From NCBI RefSeq assembly GCF_025165795.1, contig NZ_JAJAGO010000002.1:515663-579662 (forward strand): DNA of 64,000 bases, written 5' to 3'. The notes under the pieces were generated by a model. It saw nothing but the letters and a program-made list of their open reading frames with translations. It searched no databases and was not told where the DNA came from. How positions within the stretch are numbered: position 1 is the stretch's first letter; every line of letters starts with the position of its first letter. Shown here in pieces: positions 42,282 to 49,302 of this stretch. This DNA comes from Streptomyces gossypii. GTDB taxonomy: Bacteria > Actinomycetota > Actinomycetes > Streptomycetales > Streptomycetaceae. The position numbers and the translations under genes were made by a program.

Positions 42282-44522
42282 ATGACCGAAACAACGGCAC
42301 GGGCCGATGCGGGCTCCGTGCACGACCTCGGCGCGCACCGCGCTGCTCGGGAAGCCGCGGCTTCCCCGGTGGTGAGTCTGGTCAAGGAGGCGCCCACCAC
42401 CGTCGGGCCGGTGCCGGGTACGGCACCCGCGCCCGCCGCCCCGGCCGCTGCCCCGTTGCGGCCGGTGCGGGTGTGGGTGCGTGGTGTGCGTGCGGCGCGG
42501 GTGGCCGTCACGGATGAGCGCACCCAGGCGGCTGGCCGTCTGGCGGTGCGGCACGGCGCCTATGTGGTGGCCGGTGGCGGCATCGCGGCCCGCCGGGTGT
42601 GGGATGCCCGGTCCACGGCACGCTATGAGCGGATGATGCGCACCGCTGAGGCCGCCGGACAGCACGAGGCGGCAGCCGACTGGGAAGAGCGCGCACAGCG
42701 TTTCCGCGCCGCCCGGCACCAGCGCCGTATGGACCTGCTGACCGCCCCGCAGCGCGCCGCCAAGGGCGCTGCGGTGGGCACGGCCGCCACCGCCGGCGGT
42801 TTGCTCGCGTTGGGTGCGGCCGTCGCCCTTGCGGAAGGCGACCCGGCTGCCACGTTGGTGCCGCTGCTGGCCACCATCGAGGCGATCCGGTGGGTGGTGG
42901 TCATCGCCATGGTGGTGTGGGGCCCGGCCCTGACCGCCGCTCCGTGGCTGGCTCTGCTGGCGCTGTGGAACCTGGGGCGGCGCCGTCAGGCGGCACCCGC
43001 GTGGGCGCTGCCCGCCCACCAGCGCAGCGCTGAGGGTGAGCCCATCACCCCCTCGGTCGTGGTGCAGGCTTTGCGCAACCTGGGGGTGGCCGCGCTGCGC
43101 AACGCCATCAAGGACATGGGGGACGCTGGGGCCGGGATGCTGGGCCCCATCGTGATCGCCGGTTGCGGTGTGGAAGTCGATGTCACCCTGCCCTCCGGTG
43201 TCTCCACCGATGAGGTGCAAAACCGGCGGCGCAAGCTCGCGGAGAACCTGACGAGGCACGAGCACGAAGTGTTCGTCACCATCCCCGAGGCCGCCCGCAC
43301 GGTGCGGTTGTGGATCGCCGACAGTGGCGCGTTGGATGAGCCGATCGGCCCGTCCCCACTGGTGACCGACCCCACCGCGAGCGGCGACTACAAGGGCGGC
43401 CGGGCACCGTGGGGCCAGGACCTGCGCGGGGACGCCGCGTTGGTCAGCCTGTATCAGCGGCACATGCTGATCACGGGCCTGTCCAATCAGGGCAAGACCG
43501 CCTCGCTGCGTGCTCTGGCGTTGTGGCTCGCTCTTGACCCCACGGTGGAGTTCCGTATCGGGGACCTGAAGGGCGTGGGGGACTGGAAGCCGTTCGAGGG
43601 CATCGCCACTGTCCTGATCGAGGGCCCCACCGACGACCACGTGGCCCAGGTCGTGGACGTCCTCGAAGAGGGCGTGGCCGAGATGGAGCGGCGCATCATG
43701 GCCCCGGCGGGGATGAAGTTCCCTCCGCTGATCCTGCTGGTCGATGAGGCGCAGGTCGCGTTCATGTGCCCCGCGCTCAGCCAGGACGACCGGCCCCTCG
43801 ATGAGAAGGGCAAGCCCATCGGCGCGGTGGACAAGCGGCCGTTGGGCGGCACCAAAGCCACCTCCCGCTACTTCCAGGCGGCCCGCAAGATTCACAACCA
43901 GGGCAGGGCTGTGGACGTGCTGCTGTGGCAGGGCACCCAGGACCCCACCGACCAGAACCTTCCCAAGCTCGTGCGCGAGGGGGCGCACATCCGGGCCTCG
44001 CTGGTGCTGGGCACCGAGTCGCAGGCACGCATGGCGCTCGGGGACAAGGCCGTCGACGGCGGGGCCGCCCCGCACAAGCTTCGCCAGGGCCTGGACAAGG
44101 GCACCGTCGTGGTGGCCGGTGACGGCGTCAAGCTCGCGCCGGGACAGTCGGCCACCACCATCCGCACCCACTACATCAACGATGAGGAAGCCGACCAGAT
44201 CGCGGAGCGGGCCAAGGCCCTGCGCGACGGAGTGACCACCCTCCACGCGGTCGAGGCCGGTGAGGAGCGTGACCACCTGGCCGACATCGCGCACGTGGTC
44301 GGGGATGCGGCCAAGCTGCTGACCCAAGACGTCCTCAAGCGGCTGACCGCGCTGTCCGGCGGCGTCTACGGCGACTGGTCGCACGTCGACCTCAAGCGCG
44401 CCCTGGACGGCACCGGCGCGGAACCGTACAAGTCTGATGGGCGGATGAACGTCAGCCGCGAACGCCTCCACCGCGCTCTGGCCAACCGGCCCGAACCGGA
44501 TTCCACTTCCGCTCTCGGGTAG
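42282..44522 (+). CDS. tra: FtsK/SpoIIIE-type conjugal transfer ATPase (TraB/TraSA-like)
   Basis: 746 residues from the ATG at 42282 (AGGAG about 10 nt before; GTG 42261 is an alternative). The N-terminal 140 residues are Ala/Pro-rich and basic. Two to three membrane helices lie at about 165-240. The motor domain has Walker A MLITGLSNQGKTASLRALAL, GDLKGVGDWKPF, Walker B PPLILLVDEAQVAF, and an arginine-containing segment QAARKIHNQGRAVDVLLWQGTQDPTDQNLPKLVREGAHIRASL. The C-terminal 80 residues form a winged-helix-like DNA-reading part (VLKRLTALSGGVYGDWSHVDLKRAL). Such proteins translocate double-stranded DNA between hyphae without a relaxase. Confidence 0.93.
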   Translation: MTETTARADAGSVHDLGAHRAAREAAASPVVSLVKEAPTTVGPVPGTAPAPAAPAAAPLRPVRVWVRGVRAARVAVTDERTQAAGRLAVRHGAYVVAGGGIAARRVWDARSTARYERMMRTAEAAGQHEAAADWEERAQRFRAARHQRRMDLLTAPQRAAKGAAVGTAATAGGLLALGAAVALAEGDPAATLVPLLATIEAIRWVVVIAMVVWGPALTAAPWLALLALWNLGRRRQAAPAWALPAHQRSAEGEPITPSVVVQALRNLGVAALRNAIKDMGDAGAGMLGPIVIAGCGVEVDVTLPSGVSTDEVQNRRRKLAENLTRHEHEVFVTIPEAARTVRLWIADSGALDEPIGPSPLVTDPTASGDYKGGRAPWGQDLRGDAALVSLYQRHMLITGLSNQGKTASLRALALWLALDPTVEFRIGDLKGVGDWKPFEGIATVLIEGPTDDHVAQVVDVLEEGVAEMERRIMAPAGMKFPPLILLVDEAQVAFMCPALSQDDRPLDEKGKPIGAVDKRPLGGTKATSRYFQAARKIHNQGRAVDVLLWQGTQDPTDQNLPKLVREGAHIRASLVLGTESQARMALGDKAVDGGAAPHKLRQGLDKGTVVVAGDGVKLAPGQSATTIRTHYINDEEADQIAERAKALRDGVTTLHAVEAGEERDHLADIAHVVGDAAKLLTQDVLKRLTALSGGVYGDWSHVDLKRALDGTGAEPYKSDGRMNVSRERLHRALANRPEPDSTSALG

Positions 44523-44545
44523 AGGGAGCCGCGCCCCGCACGGTC

Positions 44546-44636
44546 AGGGAGGCAGGGAGAACTCCCTGCCCGCCTCCCTGACCCTGCCTCCCTGGGGTTG
44601 ATCAGCACATATGACCTGTTAGGGAGGCAGGGAGGC
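44546..44636. repeat. AGGGAGGC octamer cluster behind tra (possible clt)
   Basis: AGGGAGGC occurs at 44546, 44621 and 44629 on the plus strand and at 44572-44579 and 44586-44593 on the minus strand, with a further half copy AGGGAG at 44554. They form large inverted repeats, for example GTCAGGGAGGCAGGGAG against CTCCCTGCCCGCCTCCCTGAC. The 296-bp gap 44523-44818 has no gene. Transfer ATPases of Streptomyces plasmids bind 8-bp repeats in the clt locus, often just behind traB, which is the position here. Confidence 0.65.
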
Positions 44637-44818
44637 ACCCCAGAAGGCAGGCCCGGAACCCCCTCCACACGCCTACTGGCAGGGGGTGCCACCCCCTCCC
44701 TGAACCGCACTCCGCACCAATTCCGTTTCCCGCACCGCACACAGCGAGGGCGGCCCCTCGTATCTCGCCAAAGAACCGGGGCCGCCCTCATCCAGCAACT
44801 CAACTGGAGGTTCCCAGG

Positions 44819-45721
44819 ATGACACCTGACCCTCGCCCCGCGCTGCTGCGCGCGGCGCTGGACGCTGCCGAACGTGGCTGGCCCGTCTTCCCCCTGCTGC
44901 CCGGCACCAAGCGCCCCGCCCTGCACGGCGAGACCGTGTGCCCCGGCACCGGGGACTGCTCGGGCGGGCACCGCAAGTGGGAACAGCGCGCCACCACCGA
45001 CCCCGACCGCATCCGGCAGGCGTGGGCCCTGCGCCCGTTCAACGTCGGGATCGCGACCGGCCCGGCCGGGTTGGTCGTGGTCGACCTCGACATGCCCAAG
45101 ACGAAGGACAAGAGCGGGAGCGAGACGCCTGACGGCGCCACAACCTTTCGAGCGCTCTGCGAGCGCGCCGCACAGCCCGCCCCCACCACTCGCACCGTGC
45201 GGACTGCGGGCGGCGGACTCCACCTCTACTTCGCCGCACCCGCAGATGCCCGGCTGCACAACACGGCGGGCACGATCGCCCCGTTGGTCGACACCCGCGC
45301 GCACGGCGGATACGTCGTCGCAGCGGGCAGCACCACACCTGAGGGCGCCTACCAGGTGACCAACCCGGCACCGGCCGCACCCCTGCCGGAATGGTTGTAC
45401 AGTCTCCTGGCGCCCCGTCAGGAAGTGCTAACGCCCATGCCGTCGCACTCGCGGGCCTCACGGCGCGCCTCAGCGGCTCTCACGGCCGAATCCGCCGATG
45501 TGGCCACCGCTCCGGAAGGGACCCGCAACGCGCGGCTGCTGGCCGCCGCACGCGCTATGGGTCGCTTCGTCGCGTGGGGCGACATCGACCGGCACGTGGT
45601 CGAAGAAGCTTTTCAGGGGGCGGCGGAATCGGCGGGACTGCCGTCGTCCGAGTGCCGCGCCACCGTGCGCAGCGCTCTGAACTGGTCCATCCGCACCTGC
45701 CGCACAAGGCAGACGGCATGA
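44819..45721 (+). CDS. Prim-Pol (bifunctional primase/polymerase) replication protein
   Basis: 300 residues. The Prim-Pol fold is visible: AALDAAERGWPVFPLLPGTKRPAL, the WALRPFNVGIATGPAGLVVVDLDMPK core with the metal-binding D-x-D, RTAGGGLHLYFAAPADARLHNT with the catalytic His, and VDTRAHGGYVVAAGSTTPEGAYQV. The C-terminal 90 residues form a helical primase-associated region. AICEs of the Prim-Pol class use this protein to start their own replication after excision. It overlaps the next gene. Confidence 0.92.
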   Translation: MTPDPRPALLRAALDAAERGWPVFPLLPGTKRPALHGETVCPGTGDCSGGHRKWEQRATTDPDRIRQAWALRPFNVGIATGPAGLVVVDLDMPKTKDKSGSETPDGATTFRALCERAAQPAPTTRTVRTAGGGLHLYFAAPADARLHNTAGTIAPLVDTRAHGGYVVAAGSTTPEGAYQVTNPAPAAPLPEWLYSLLAPRQEVLTPMPSHSRASRRASAALTAESADVATAPEGTRNARLLAAARAMGRFVAWGDIDRHVVEEAFQGAAESAGLPSSECRATVRSALNWSIRTCRTRQTA

Positions 45722-46071
45722 CCGCCCCGCCCCTGAAACGCCGTCCTGCCACCGACAACGGCCCGGACCCCGCCACTCCGGGCCCGGCCCATTCCGGTCG
45801 TAGCGCGCCGAAGGTCGTCGCCCGTCAGGGCGTCCCTTCAGCTCTTCGCCCGGACCCGCACACCGGCGACGGCCCAACCCCGCTCGCGTGGCTGCACATC
45901 ACCGCACCCGGACGCCGCACCGTCCCCTCCGCCACCTCAGTGTGCGCCTGCGGCTGGGACCGCAGCGCCATCGGAGAACGCCGCGTACTGGCACTCATCG
46001 CAGACCACGACACGCACCGCCAGGTGTGCCCGCTCCGCACCACCAAGACCGAAGGGAGGGCCGCCGCATGA
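45718..46071 (+). CDS. Small Cys/His protein of the replication module
   Basis: 117 residues with ATGA overlaps on both sides. The first 60 residues are Pro-rich and disordered. VCACGWDRSAIGERRVLALIADHDTHRQVCPL has a CxC and an H-x2-H/C arrangement that could form a small zinc finger. Conserved position between Prim-Pol and the ATPase suggests a replication accessory. Confidence 0.6.
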   Translation: MTAPPLKRRPATDNGPDPATPGPAHSGRSAPKVVARQGVPSALRPDPHTGDGPTPLAWLHITAPGRRTVPSATSVCACGWDRSAIGERRVLALIADHDTHRQVCPLRTTKTEGRAAA

Positions 46072-47222
46072 CCGCCATCGACGGCGCCGCGCTGCTCAAC
46101 GAGGTCGAGCGCTTCCATCGCCGCTTCAACGTCTTCCCCACCGAGGCCGCGTATGTGGCCGTGACACTGTGGGACGCGCACGCGCACCTGATCGACGCGT
46201 TCGACTCCACGCCCCGTATCGGCTTCCTCTCCCCGGAGCCGGGGAGCGGCAAGAGCCGTGCGCTGGAGGTCATCGAGACCCTGACGCCCAGGCCGATCGT
46301 GTCCGCCAACGCCTCCGGGTCGGTGCTCTTTCGCGTCGTGGACGCACAAGATGCGCCTCCCACGATCCTCTTCGATGAAGTGGATACGATCTTCGGCCCG
46401 AAAGCTGGGGACAACGAGCCGTTGCGGGGCTTTATCAACGCCGGGCACCGGCGGGGCGGTCCGGGTATGTGGCGCTGCGTGGGAGACGGCTCCGCCCAGG
46501 AACCCAAGGAGTTCTCTTCGTTCTGCGCGGTGGCCATGGCGGGGTTGGGCTGGCTGCCCGACACCATCCTGTCCCGCTCGGTGGTCATCCGCATGCGACG
46601 CCGCGCCCCCAACGAGCACGTAGAAGCCTTCCGCAGCCGGGTTCACGAACCCGAAGGGCACGCACTGCGCGACCGGTTGGCCCAATGGGCCGAAGGCGTG
46701 CAACCCGTGGTCGAGGGAGCCTTCCCCGCGATGCCGGACGGGGTATCGGACCGGCCGGCCGATGTGTGGGAACCGCTGCTCGCCGTCGCGGACGCAGCGG
46801 GCGGCGACTGGCCCCAGCGGGCCCGGCGCGCCTGCGTCGAACTGGTACAGGCAGCCGCCGCCGGAGACAAGGCATCCCTCGGCATCCGGCTGCTGACCGA
46901 CCTGCAAGGCGTGTTCAACGGCGCGGACCGCGTGCCGACCGCGCAGCTCGTCGCCGCGCTGGTCGCCCTCGATGACGCCCCGTGGGCCGACATGGGCGGC
47001 AAGCCGCTGGACTCCCGGCAGTTGGCCAAGCGGCTGGCCGAGTACGTGACCGCCGACAACACCCCCATCAAGGCCCGCAACATCCGCACCGGCGCCGGAG
47101 TGGTCAAGGGCTACTACGCCGAAGACCTCACCGACGCCTGGCACCGCTACTGCCCCCAGGTCCAGCAGCCCGCCCTGCCGGGGGCCGAGTCGTCCGCTAC
47201 ATCCGCTACACCAGCCGGATAG
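46068..47222 (+). CDS. DUF3631 ATPase (replication helicase-like)
   Basis: 384 residues. It has Walker A GFLSPEPGSGKSRALEVIE, Walker B TILFDEVDTIFG, a sensor region FCAVAMAGLGWLPDTILSRSVVIRMRRR, and the C-terminal DUF3631 domain (LLTDLQGVFNGADRVPTAQLVAALVALDDAPWADMGGKPLDSRQLAKRLAEY, then KGYYAEDLTDAWHRYCP). It is paired with Prim-Pol in many AICEs and phages and probably acts as the loader or helicase at the origin. The 3' end of the gene already contains the first CCGCTACA repeats of the iteron array. Confidence 0.85.
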   Translation: MTAIDGAALLNEVERFHRRFNVFPTEAAYVAVTLWDAHAHLIDAFDSTPRIGFLSPEPGSGKSRALEVIETLTPRPIVSANASGSVLFRVVDAQDAPPTILFDEVDTIFGPKAGDNEPLRGFINAGHRRGGPGMWRCVGDGSAQEPKEFSSFCAVAMAGLGWLPDTILSRSVVIRMRRRAPNEHVEAFRSRVHEPEGHALRDRLAQWAEGVQPVVEGAFPAMPDGVSDRPADVWEPLLAVADAAGGDWPQRARRACVELVQAAAAGDKASLGIRLLTDLQGVFNGADRVPTAQLVAALVALDDAPWADMGGKPLDSRQLAKRLAEYVTADNTPIKARNIRTGAGVVKGYYAEDLTDAWHRYCPQVQQPALPGAESSATSATPAG

Positions 47223-47398
47223 GCAGCCCCCACCAGCGCAAACGGTGTAGCGGACGCACACCCGGCGTCCGCTACACCCCCGCTACACCCCGCCCCAACC
47301 GCTACACCCCGCCCCGACGTGTAGCGGATCGTCCGCTACACCCGGCCCCAGCCGCTACGCGCTGACCTGCGATGTAGCGCCTGTAGCGGATGTAGCGG
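47193..47398. repeat. CCGCTACA iteron array (possible origin of replication)
   Basis: At least ten exact copies of CCGCTACA or its complement TGTAGCGG lie within 206 bp: plus-strand copies at 47194, 47203, 47269, 47280, 47299 and 47333, complementary ones at 47246, 47320, 47382 and 47391, with further near-copies at 47352 and 47374. Two facing copies form GTGTAGCGGA-TCG-TCCGCTACAC (47319-47341). Arrays of this type directly after a rep module are typical origins. Regulation of xis-int is the alternative. Confidence 0.7.
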
Positions 47399-47443
47399 AC
47401 TTCAGAGGAGAGGGCCCCGGCCCGCCCATTCAGGGAGACACCC

Positions 47444-47641
47444 ATGAGCACAGCCATGCCTGGACCACATGAGGTGCTGACCGTTCCCGAGGTCATGAAG
47501 GCACTGAGGCTCAGCCGCTTCAAGGTCTACGACCTCATCCGCTCCCGACAGCTCCGGAGCATCACCATCGGGCGGTCCCGCAGGGTCCCCGTCGATGCGC
47601 TCCGCACCTTCATCGAGAACCAACTGAGCGAGGACGACTGA
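47444..47641 (+). CDS. xis: Excisionase (Xis)
   Basis: 65 residues. VLTVPEVMKALRLSRFKVYDLIRSRQLRSITIGRSRRVPVDALRTFIENQL is the compact MerR-like winged helix of AICE excisionases. The stop overlaps the int start (TGATG), the normal xis-int arrangement. AGGGAGA precedes the ATG. Confidence 0.93.
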   Translation: MSTAMPGPHEVLTVPEVMKALRLSRFKVYDLIRSRQLRSITIGRSRRVPVDALRTFIENQLSEDD

Positions 47642-48843
47642 TGGCCAAGCGCGCCAACGGAGAAGGAAGCATCACCCGTCGCAAGGACGGACTGTTCCAC
47701 GGCCGGGCTTACGTCACCACGACCAGTGGCATCCGTAAGCGCGTCTCCGTGTACGGCAAGACCCGCGACGAAGTGCGCGTGAAGATCACCGAACTGCAAG
47801 CGCAGGACGCCAAGGGCATTCCTGCGCCCGACACGAACGCCAAGGTGGAGGAGTACCTGACGTACTGGCTGGCGAGCGTCGTCAAGCTCAGCCGTCGACC
47901 GAAGACCTACCAGGGCTACGAGAGCGTGGTGCGCGTCCACCTGGTTCCGGGGCTGGGGAAGAAGAAGATCCGCACCCTCCGGGCGGCGGAAGTCCGTGCC
48001 TGGCTCGGTCGGGTCGCTGCCGAGTGCCAGTGCTGCAAGCACGGGCGGGACAAGGCGCGGGCCGAGCCGGAGTGCTGCGCGGTGGGGGAGTGCTGCCGCT
48101 CGGTCCTGTCCCGCCGGATGGTGCAGTCCATCCACGCCGTGCTGCGGAACGCGCTTCAGAACGCCGTGCGCGAGGAGCTGATCGCCCGGAACGTCGCCCA
48201 GCTCGTTCAGGTCCCCACACCGACGTACGACACCGGCAAAGGGCTGAGCGTCGGGCAGGCGCGGCTGCTCCTCAGGTACGCCGAGGAAGACCGGTTCCAC
48301 GCGCTGTACGTGCTGGCGCTGGTGATGGGCATGCGGCGCGGTGAGCTGCTGGGACTGCTCTGGGAGTCCGTCGATCTGGAGAGGGGGACACTCATGGTGG
48401 AGCGGTCACTCCAGCGCGTGAACGGACAGCTCACCCTCGTGCGGCCCAAGACCCGCTCATCGGTCCGCACGGTCCCGCTGCCACCTCTGGTGGTGCAGGC
48501 GCTCACGGACCACCGTGAGAGGCAGGCACAGGAGCGCGTCGCGGCGGGGGAGCGGTGGCGGGAGAAGGGTCTCGTCTTCACCTCACGGGTGGGGACTCCG
48601 CTGGAGCCCGACAATCTCCGCCGGAGCTGGTACCCGCTGCGGAAGCGGCTGGGACTGGCCATCCGATTCCATGATCTTCGGCACTCCTGCGTGACGCTGC
48701 TGCTGGATCTTGGAGTGCCGCCGCACATCGTGCAGCAGATCGCGGGGCACAGTGGCATCGAGGTCACCATGACCGTCTACGCTCACGCATCGCTCGAAGA
48801 GATGCGGAAGGGCCTGAACAGGCTGGGGGACAGTCTGAGCTGA
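47641..48843 (+). CDS. int: Tyrosine-type site-specific integrase
   Basis: 400 residues. The N-terminal arm-binding part (GEGSITRRKDGLFHGRAYV) and a core-binding domain (about 65-200) precede the catalytic domain. Its catalytic residues are visible: Arg in MGMRRGELLGLLWESVD, Lys in RPKTRSSVR, H-x2-R in FHDLRHSCVTLL, His in IAGHSGIEVTM and Tyr in TVYAHAS. The core-binding domain carries an unusual Cys-rich insertion ECQCCKHGRDKARAEPECCAVGECC, which could bind zinc. It integrates the element into tRNA-Phe; its 3' end lies 81 bp from attR. Confidence 0.96.
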   Translation: MAKRANGEGSITRRKDGLFHGRAYVTTTSGIRKRVSVYGKTRDEVRVKITELQAQDAKGIPAPDTNAKVEEYLTYWLASVVKLSRRPKTYQGYESVVRVHLVPGLGKKKIRTLRAAEVRAWLGRVAAECQCCKHGRDKARAEPECCAVGECCRSVLSRRMVQSIHAVLRNALQNAVREELIARNVAQLVQVPTPTYDTGKGLSVGQARLLLRYAEEDRFHALYVLALVMGMRRGELLGLLWESVDLERGTLMVERSLQRVNGQLTLVRPKTRSSVRTVPLPPLVVQALTDHRERQAQERVAAGERWREKGLVFTSRVGTPLEPDNLRRSWYPLRKRLGLAIRFHDLRHSCVTLLLDLGVPPHIVQQIAGHSGIEVTMTVYAHASLEEMRKGLNRLGDSLS

Positions 48844-48847
48844 CTCC

Positions 48848-48868
48848 GTTGGCGTATGGGTTGGTGTA
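48848..48868. promoter_or_regulatory. Right arm-type sites for integrase
   Basis: GTTGGCGTA and GTTGGTGTA with the same 12-bp period as the left pair, between int and attR. Confidence 0.6.
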
Positions 48869-48882
48869 GTGCAACGAAAAAC

Positions 48883-48910
48883 GGCCCGAAGAATGGATCT
48901 TCTTCGGGCC
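48883..48910 (+). terminator. int terminator, also facing tRNA-Phe
   Basis: GGCCCGAAGAA / TTCTTCGGGCC around TGGATC, with T/A runs on both sides (ATTTTC after, GAAAAAC before), so it can act in both directions. It supplies a terminator for the tRNA-Phe whose own one was displaced to the left end. Confidence 0.85.
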
Positions 48911-48924
48911 ATTTTCCCACGTCA

Positions 48925-48976
48925 CGCGGAAGTGGCTGGGGCCGGGGTCGAACCGGCGACCTTCCGCTTTTCAGGC
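48925..48976. other. Right attachment site (attR)
   Basis: 52 bp identical to attL, lying within the 3' half of the intact tRNA-Phe gene plus 8 bp beyond it. Integration therefore keeps the tRNA functional. Confidence 0.95.
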
Positions 48977-49006
48977 GGACGCTCGTACCAACTGAGCTAC
49001 CCAGCC
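48933..49006 (-). tRNA. tRNA-Phe (anticodon GAA), AICE integration target
   Basis: A cloverleaf on the minus strand: acceptor GGCTGGG/CCCAGCC, D arm GCTCAGTTGGTACGAGC, anticodon loop CTGAAAA, T arm GCCGGTTCGACCCCGGC. CCA is not encoded. Confidence 0.96.
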
Positions 49007-49010
49007 ACAG

Positions 49011-49085
49011 CGGTCCTGACGGGATTTGAACCCGCGGCCTCCACCTTGACAGGGTGGCGAGCACTCCAAGCTGCTCCACAGGACC
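49011..49085 (-). tRNA. tRNA-Asp (anticodon GTC), copy 2
   Basis: Same sequence and fold as 28583-28657, 4 bp upstream of tRNA-Phe in a common transcription unit. Confidence 0.95.
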
Positions 49086-49129
49086 AAGCGTCGTGCATTG
49101 CGAGCACTAGTCTCGCACAGGTTGATGCG

Positions 49130-49202
49130 TGCCCCCAACGGGATTCGAACCCGTGCTACCGCCTTGAAAGGGCGGCGTCCTGGGCCACTAGACGATGAGG
49201 GC
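49130..49202 (-). tRNA. tRNA-Glu (anticodon TTC)
   Basis: Acceptor GCCCTCA pairs with TGGGGGC (one G-T pair), anticodon loop CTTTCAA, T arm CGGGTTCGAATCCCG. First gene of the Glu-Asp-Phe cluster. Confidence 0.95.
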
Positions 49203-49302
49203 TGATGGCCCACCTGGGCGCCTTGCGGCGCCTCGGGGACGTGAGAAGCATATGGGATACCGAGACGGATCGCCAAAACAGATTCCGGGAGCCGCGGGGG
49301 CG

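Larger units (their letters stand above)
37276..48976 (+). mobile_element. Integrative and conjugative element (AICE) in tRNA-Phe
   Basis: A 52-bp perfect direct repeat bounds 11.7 kb. The right copy is the 3' half of the intact tRNA-Phe. Inside lie, all on the plus strand: a GntR regulator, a regulated promoter with a 0.5-kb leader, eight or more small genes, an FtsK-like transfer ATPase, a Prim-Pol, a DUF3631 ATPase, an iteron array, xis and int. Single-protein FtsK-type transfer with no relaxase and no type IV system defines actinomycete ICEs (pSAM2 type). All core modules look intact, so the element may still excise. No obvious cargo such as resistance genes is present. Confidence 0.95.
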
